A DNA stretch of 9,095 bases from Bacteroidia bacterium. GTDB lineage: Bacteria > Bacteroidota > Bacteroidia > AKYH767-A > OLB10. The stretch spans positions 1 to 9,095 of the forward strand of contig JANWID010000064.1 of assembly GCA_025450095.1 (NCBI GenBank), written 5' to 3'. This document shows positions 5,599 through 9,095 of the stretch, piece after piece. A program made the position numbers and the translations under genes. The notes under the pieces were generated by a model that was not told where the DNA came from, did no database searches, and worked only from the letters and a program-made list of their open reading frames with translations. Position 1 is the stretch's first letter. Every line of letters begins with the position of its first letter.

Positions 5599-7800
5599 AT
5601 GAGTTTCATTGTTGAAGAGAGTCAATTATTAACGAGCCTGCAGAAGTTTTTCGGTTACGAATCATTCAAAGGTGATCAGGAAGCAATAATTAAAAACGTA
5701 CTGGAAGGAAACGACACCTTTGTAATTATGCCTACCGGTGGTGGCAAATCGATGTGTTACCAATTACCGGCTTTGTTGAGTGAAGGTACTGCAATTGTTA
5801 TATCACCGCTGATTGCGCTTATGAAAAACCAGGTGGATGCCATCCGGGGGTTCGGTTCGGATGAGGGTATTGCGCATTTTTTAAATTCATCATTAACCAA
5901 AGCGGAAACACTTCAGGTAAAGAAGGATATTCTGAAAAAGAAAACCAAACTTCTGTATGTCGCTCCCGAGTCCCTCACCAAGGAAGAGAATGTAGCCTTC
6001 CTGAAAGAAATTAAAATATCATTTTTTGCAATTGACGAAGCACATTGCATTTCGGAATGGGGACATGATTTCCGGCCTGAATACCGGCGTTTGCGCCCGA
6101 TCATAGAACAGATCGGAAAGCTACCCATCATTGCGCTGACAGCAACGGCAACTGAAAAAGTACAATTGGATATTCAGAAGAACCTGAATATGCAGAATGC
6201 ATCCATATTCAAATCTTCTTTTAACAGGCCAAATCTTTATTATGAAATCCGCCCCAAAGTGGATGTGATGAAAGAAATTATCCGGTATGTAAAGAATAAC
6301 CTCGGCAAATCAGGAATTATATATTGCCTCAGTCGTAAAAAAGTGGAGGAAGTTGCCGAAACACTTTCAGTCAATGGCATCAAAGCACTTCCTTATCATG
6401 CCGGACTCGATGCTACCGCACGGGCACGACACCAGGACATGTTCCTGATGGAAAAAACCGATGTTATAGTTGCAACCATTGCTTTCGGAATGGGAATCGA
6501 TAAACCGGATGTTCGCTTTGTAATTCATCACGACATTCCAAAAAGCCTGGAAGGGTATTACCAGGAAACAGGACGTTCTGGCAGAGATGGACGTGAAGGA
6601 CGGTGTGTTGCTTTCTACAGCTATAAGGATATTGAAAAGCTGGAAAAATTTATGAAAGGCAAACCTGTTGCAGAACAGGAAATCGGCAAACAGTTATTGC
6701 TGGAAACGGTTGCCTATGCTGAAACTTCCGTGTGCCGTCGCAGGGTACTGCTTCATTATTTCGGTGAACAATACGATCAGGATAATTGTCACAGTTGCGA
6801 TAATTGCCTCCATCCTAAAACACAAATAGAAGCTCAGGATGAAGTTCAGTTACTCCTCGAAGCTGTGCTGGCCGTAAAAGAAAAATTCGCATCTGAGCAT
6901 ATTGTAAATGTGATCTCCGGAAGGGAAGATAAAGTAATTAAAGATTACCAGCATTCCAGCCTCGAAGTTTTCGGCGAAGGTGCTGACAAGGATCCGAAAT
7001 TCTGGACCGCTGTTGTCCGGCAATCACTGCTGGGTGGGTTGCTTACAAAAGATATCGACAATTACGGTCTGCTTAAAATTACACCTAAAGGTCGTGACTT
7101 CCTTAAAAACCCGGTTTCTTTCCCGATCACCCAGGATCATGATTATGATGATGCAGAAGGTGGCGATGACGATGAACCTTCCGGATCAGGTGGCGGTGGA
7201 AGCGCTGCTGATGCAGAACTTTTTGCCATGCTAAAGGATCTTTGTAAAAAAGTTGCCAAGCAAAAAAATGTTCCGCCTTTTGTTGTATTCCAGGAAACTT
7301 CATTGGAAGAAATGGCGATCCAGTACCCGGTTACCATGGATGAGCTGAAAAATATCAGTGGTGTGGGTCATGGTAAAGCTCAAAAATTCGGAAAGCCGTT
7401 TATTGAACTCATTTCACATTATGTCGATGAAAATGAAATCGACCGGCCAATGGACCTGGTGGTTAAGTCGGTTGTAAATAAAAGCGGACTCAAAGTTTAT
7501 ATCATACAGAATATCGACCGGAAGCTTTCGCTGGATGATATTGCTGATGCCAAAGGAATTTCTTTAAGCGATATCATCAATGAAATTGAAGTGATTGTTT
7601 CCTCCGGTACCCGGATTGATATTAACTATTACCTGAATGAAGTAATTGATGAAGAACGTCAGCAGGAAGTATATGATTATTTCCGGACCGCTGAAACCGA
7701 CAGCATTGATGTGGCAACAACCGAGCTTGGTATGGATGAATATTCAGAGGATGAAATCCGGCTGATGCGTATCAAGTTCATGAGCGAGATGGCGAACTGA
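5599..7800 (+). CDS. recQ: ATP-dependent DNA helicase RecQ, long Bacteroidota form
   Basis: RecQ is a 3'-5' helicase of recombination and repair. The 733 residues carry the helicase core: Walker A MPTGGGKSMCYQLPAL (44-59, Lys50), motif Ia VISPLIALMKNQV (67-79), DEAHCISEWGHDFRPEY (146-162, DEAH box plus aromatic-rich loop), TATAT (181-185), SGIIYCLSRKKVEE (238-251), FGMGIDKPDVRFVIHHD (296-312) and QETGRSGRDGR (322-332). Four Cys at 379, 397, 400 and 403 bind the RQC zinc, and a winged helix follows (about 410-508). An acidic, Gly-rich linker (513-535) leads to an HRDC domain (about 537-612), and about 620-725 looks like the HTH_40 domain found at the end of many non-enterobacterial RecQs. E. 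coli RecQ has 609 residues; the extra length is this tail. No key residue is missing. The ATG at 5599 matches the family N-terminus. Confidence 0.96.
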   Translation: MSFIVEESQLLTSLQKFFGYESFKGDQEAIIKNVLEGNDTFVIMPTGGGKSMCYQLPALLSEGTAIVISPLIALMKNQVDAIRGFGSDEGIAHFLNSSLTKAETLQVKKDILKKKTKLLYVAPESLTKEENVAFLKEIKISFFAIDEAHCISEWGHDFRPEYRRLRPIIEQIGKLPIIALTATATEKVQLDIQKNLNMQNASIFKSSFNRPNLYYEIRPKVDVMKEIIRYVKNNLGKSGIIYCLSRKKVEEVAETLSVNGIKALPYHAGLDATARARHQDMFLMEKTDVIVATIAFGMGIDKPDVRFVIHHDIPKSLEGYYQETGRSGRDGREGRCVAFYSYKDIEKLEKFMKGKPVAEQEIGKQLLLETVAYAETSVCRRRVLLHYFGEQYDQDNCHSCDNCLHPKTQIEAQDEVQLLLEAVLAVKEKFASEHIVNVISGREDKVIKDYQHSSLEVFGEGADKDPKFWTAVVRQSLLGGLLTKDIDNYGLLKITPKGRDFLKNPVSFPITQDHDYDDAEGGDDDEPSGSGGGGSAADAELFAMLKDLCKKVAKQKNVPPFVVFQETSLEEMAIQYPVTMDELKNISGVGHGKAQKFGKPFIELISHYVDENEIDRPMDLVVKSVVNKSGLKVYIIQNIDRKLSLDDIADAKGISLSDIINEIEVIVSSGTRIDINYYLNEVIDEERQQEVYDYFRTAETDSIDVATTELGMDEYSEDEIRLMRIKFMSEMAN

Positions 7801-7862
7801 TTGACGATTTACAATTGTCGAATGACCTCAGTCCAGGCACAGTGCAGGTTTATAATATTTCG

Positions 7863-7991
7863 TTAAGGAGCCTCCAAAAATCGCTTTGACAAGGCATGCG
7901 AATTATTTAAAACCGGAGTTTACATAAGGTAAATGAGGATTTTAAAAAATTCACATAACGAAGTATAAGTAGATTTTTCGAGGCTCCTTAA
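7863..7991. repeat. MITE-like foldback element, 129 bp, with 20-bp terminal inverted repeats
   Basis: The ends are inverted repeats of 20 bp with 19 matches: left TTAAGGAGCCTCCAAAAATC (7863-7882), right 7972-7991, the mismatch being C7875 against G7979. The similarity continues inward. Segment 7896-7923 matches the reverse complement of 7929-7956 at 21 of 28 positions, around a 5-base loop ATAAG (7924-7928), with 13 and 15 poorly paired bases between the two blocks. The whole therefore folds into one long imperfect hairpin. Both ends are TTAA, which could be part of the repeat or a duplicated target. No protein is encoded. The structure fits a miniature inverted-repeat transposable element mobilised by a transposase elsewhere, or an IS remnant. 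A long non-coding hairpin shared by two convergent genes is the alternative. No other copy is visible in this window. Confidence 0.65.
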
Positions 7992-8030
7992 AAAAGAAAC
8001 GGGTAGTCACTATTACATGACCCCCGTTTC
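7990..8030 (-). terminator. Intrinsic terminator of the general-stress / DUF6799 genes
   Basis: On the minus strand GAAACGGG (8030-8023) pairs with CCCGTTTC (8003-7996), with an inner GTCA/TGAC stem and an 8-base loop, and is followed at once by six T (7995-7990). This is a classic rho-independent layout, 36 bases after the stop codon at 8067. On the plus strand the stem is followed by ATTACCC, so it should not end recQ transcripts efficiently. The T-run overlaps the last two bases of the adjacent foldback element. Confidence 0.75.
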
Positions 8031-8066
8031 ATTACCCGGACACTAAATATTTTCAGTGAAGATTAT

Positions 8067-8600
8067 TTAATCTTTCACATCATATTCTCTCCAGCTTCTT
8101 TCTATATATTTTTCATCGTTTTCATCGCGGGGATGCACACCCATAACGATGTGGCCTTTTTTAACTCCGGCCTCATATAGCTTCGCACGGGCTTCCGGAA
8201 TTCCGGAACCGATCAATGCTCCAATAATTCCACCTGTGAGTCCACCGGCACCTGCACCTGCGAGTCCCGCAGCAATAGGTCCGGCGATTAATATACCAAG
8301 CCCTGGTATCACCAGGCTTGTTCCCAGTGCTGCAATTACACCGGTAATTGCTCCGATAGTTCCACCAATCGCCGAACCTTTGCCTGCACCTTCCGCAGCC
8401 TTGGTTCCGATAACGGTTTCTTCCATATCGCTTGAATAATACTTTTTACGGGTATCTTCCGACATAATAACATTTACGTCATCTTTCGTATAGCCACGTT
8501 CATGCAGTGTGCTATATGCCCTTTCAGCTGTATCTCGGTCACGGAACATGCCTGTAACCATACGGCCTTTCTTTTCATTATAATTTGGATTATCGCTCAT
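8067..8600 (-). CDS. Glycine-zipper general stress protein (YflT / GSP17M-like domain)
   Basis: The protein has 177 residues. The N-terminal part, VTGMFRDRDTAERAYSTLHERGYTKDDVNVIM (15-46), is the alpha/beta unit of YflT/general-stress-protein-17M-like proteins, in which a predicted strand and helix precede a DDVNVIM strand. Residues 70-132 are rich in Gly, Ala and Ser with GxxxG spacing (GAGKGSAIGGTIGA, GAGAGGLTGGIIGALIG), a glycine zipper that likely packs into or against a membrane. The C-terminal EARAKLYEAGVKKGHIVMGVH (136-156) restores the second half of the ferredoxin-like unit. Such proteins are tied to general stress responses, but the biochemical role is unknown. The ATG at 8600 is 30 bases from the end of the DUF6799 gene on the same strand and no TAnnTTTG box lies between, so the two are probably one transcript ending at the terminator at 7990-8030. 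Confidence 0.82.
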   Translation of the reverse strand: MSDNPNYNEKKGRMVTGMFRDRDTAERAYSTLHERGYTKDDVNVIMSEDTRKKYYSSDMEETVIGTKAAEGAGKGSAIGGTIGAITGVIAALGTSLVIPGLGILIAGPIAAGLAGAGAGGLTGGIIGALIGSGIPEARAKLYEAGVKKGHIVMGVHPRDENDEKYIERSWREYDVKD

Positions 8601-8630
8601 TTTGGTTTTTTTTATAAGTGAATAATTATA

Positions 8631-9095
8631 TTAATGTTTGGGAGGTACTTTGTCATAATCTTTTACAGAACTGTCCGGCACCAGGTACATATTCTTATTA
8701 TTGCTTGCCGGTTTTTTCTGTTCTGCAGGCACATTACTTTTATTTTGTGGTGGAGGCACATTACTGCGTTCCGGGGTAGTAATACTTTTTACTTTTACAG
8801 TACCGGCAAGATCATATTCCTTATTTTCCATCAGCATATAGCTGGTACCATCTTTTCTTACCACCATTCCATTAGCTTTAACACGCAGACCGTTGTCCAG
8901 AAGTATCGATTCGGTCACTATATTTTGCTTTCCGTTACGCGTCACTGTTACAGTTCCGTTTTTCATTATGATACCATCCGTTGAAACAGTTGAAACAGGA
9001 GGGTTTTTCTGACTCCTGTTTTCCTGGGGTTTAACAGAGGTATGATCAGGAGGAGCTGCCTGGTCTTCGGACAGGTCATTCAAATCACGCTGACG
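8631..9095 (-). CDS. DUF6799 domain protein (N-terminus missing at the window edge)
   Basis: The frame is open to the right edge (reading RQRDLNDLSEDQAAPP from base 9095), so the start, and any signal peptide, lie outside; the TTG at 9083 should not be taken as the start. About 154 codons are visible. After a Pro/Ser/Gln-rich stretch comes DGIIMKNGTVTVTRNGK, then ESILLDNGLRVKANGMVVRKDGTSYMLMENKEYDLAG, a repeated MKNGxV / NGMVVRKDG pattern that fits the DUF6799 family of Bacteroidota. The tail is low-complexity with a short duplicated SNVPPPQNK / SNVPAEQKK motif and ends YLVPDSSVKDYDKVPPKH. Members I recall are small secreted or periplasmic proteins of unknown function. It is probably the upstream partner of the stress-protein gene in one transcript. 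Confidence 0.7.
   Translation of the reverse strand, partial: RQRDLNDLSEDQAAPPDHTSVKPQENRSQKNPPVSTVSTDGIIMKNGTVTVTRNGKQNIVTESILLDNGLRVKANGMVVRKDGTSYMLMENKEYDLAGTVKVKSITTPERSNVPPPQNKSNVPAEQKKPASNNKNMYLVPDSSVKDYDKVPPKH

Larger units (their letters stand above)
7801..8066. other. Non-coding region between convergent recQ and the stress-protein gene
   Basis: No credible coding frame is seen. From left to right it holds about 60 unremarkable bases after the recQ stop, a 129-bp imperfect palindrome (7863-7991), a minus-strand intrinsic terminator (7990-8030) and 36 AT-rich bases up to the stop codon at 8067. No G-C-rich hairpin with a U-run follows recQ on the plus strand. Confidence 0.6.

Noticed and set aside
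7803..7823. Short inverted repeat around ACAATTGT after the recQ stop as a terminator
   Set aside because: The palindrome is only 8 bp, the flanking TTGAC/GTCGAA do not pair cleanly and there is no U-run.
8149..8439. Plus-strand Pro/Ala/Ile-rich frame of 96 codons
   Set aside because: It is the antisense reading of the Gly/Ala-rich glycine zipper; the repetitive composition explains the absence of stops.
8634..8984. Plus-strand 116-codon frame opposite the DUF6799 gene
   Set aside because: Its composition is unlike a real protein and it is antisense to a frame with a recognisable domain.

Overview
The window reads as chromosomal DNA of a Bacteroidota bacterium, probably of the Chitinophagales/Sphingobacteriales type. 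The evidence is a DUF5686 outer-membrane protein with a CarboxypepD_reg-like N-terminal domain, a signal peptide whose predicted mature end begins with Gln, exact Bacteroidota TAnnTTTG promoter boxes, a DUF6799 protein and a long-form RecQ with an extra C-terminal helix-turn-helix domain. No species can be named. I see no rRNA, tRNA, CRISPR array or complete insertion sequence.

Region 1-3037 (all minus strand) holds the first 34 codons of lptB, running off the left edge, then a large DUF5686 outer-membrane protein gene and an AhpD-like carboxymuconolactone decarboxylase-family gene. lptB appears to have its own promoter at the end of the DUF5686 gene. Region 3167-3514 is a single plus-strand gene for a 115-residue three-helix membrane protein of unknown function. 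It ends 9 bases from the end of tatC, which faces it. Region 3524-5517 (minus) carries tatC and, 200 bases upstream of it, kdsD (arabinose-5-phosphate isomerase). Region 5599-7800 (plus) is recQ, divergent from kdsD; the 81 bases between them contain candidate promoters for both genes and a palindrome lying over them. Region 7801-8066 is non-coding and holds a 129-bp imperfect palindrome that looks like a MITE/foldback element, followed directly by an intrinsic terminator for the minus-strand genes to its right. Region 8067-9095 (minus) has a glycine-zipper general-stress protein and, upstream, the 3' part of a DUF6799 gene running off the right edge.

Functionally, kdsD (Kdo precursor synthesis) and lptB (LPS export ATPase) both serve the outer leaflet of the outer membrane, tatC exports folded proteins, and DUF5686 is itself an outer-membrane protein. 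The set recQ-kdsD-tatC-cmd-lptB resembles, from memory, a gene order shared by many Bacteroidota. The DUF5686 gene and the small membrane protein gene look like local additions to it.

Most of the window is ordinary core genome. The least explained item is the 129-bp foldback element at 7863-7991.
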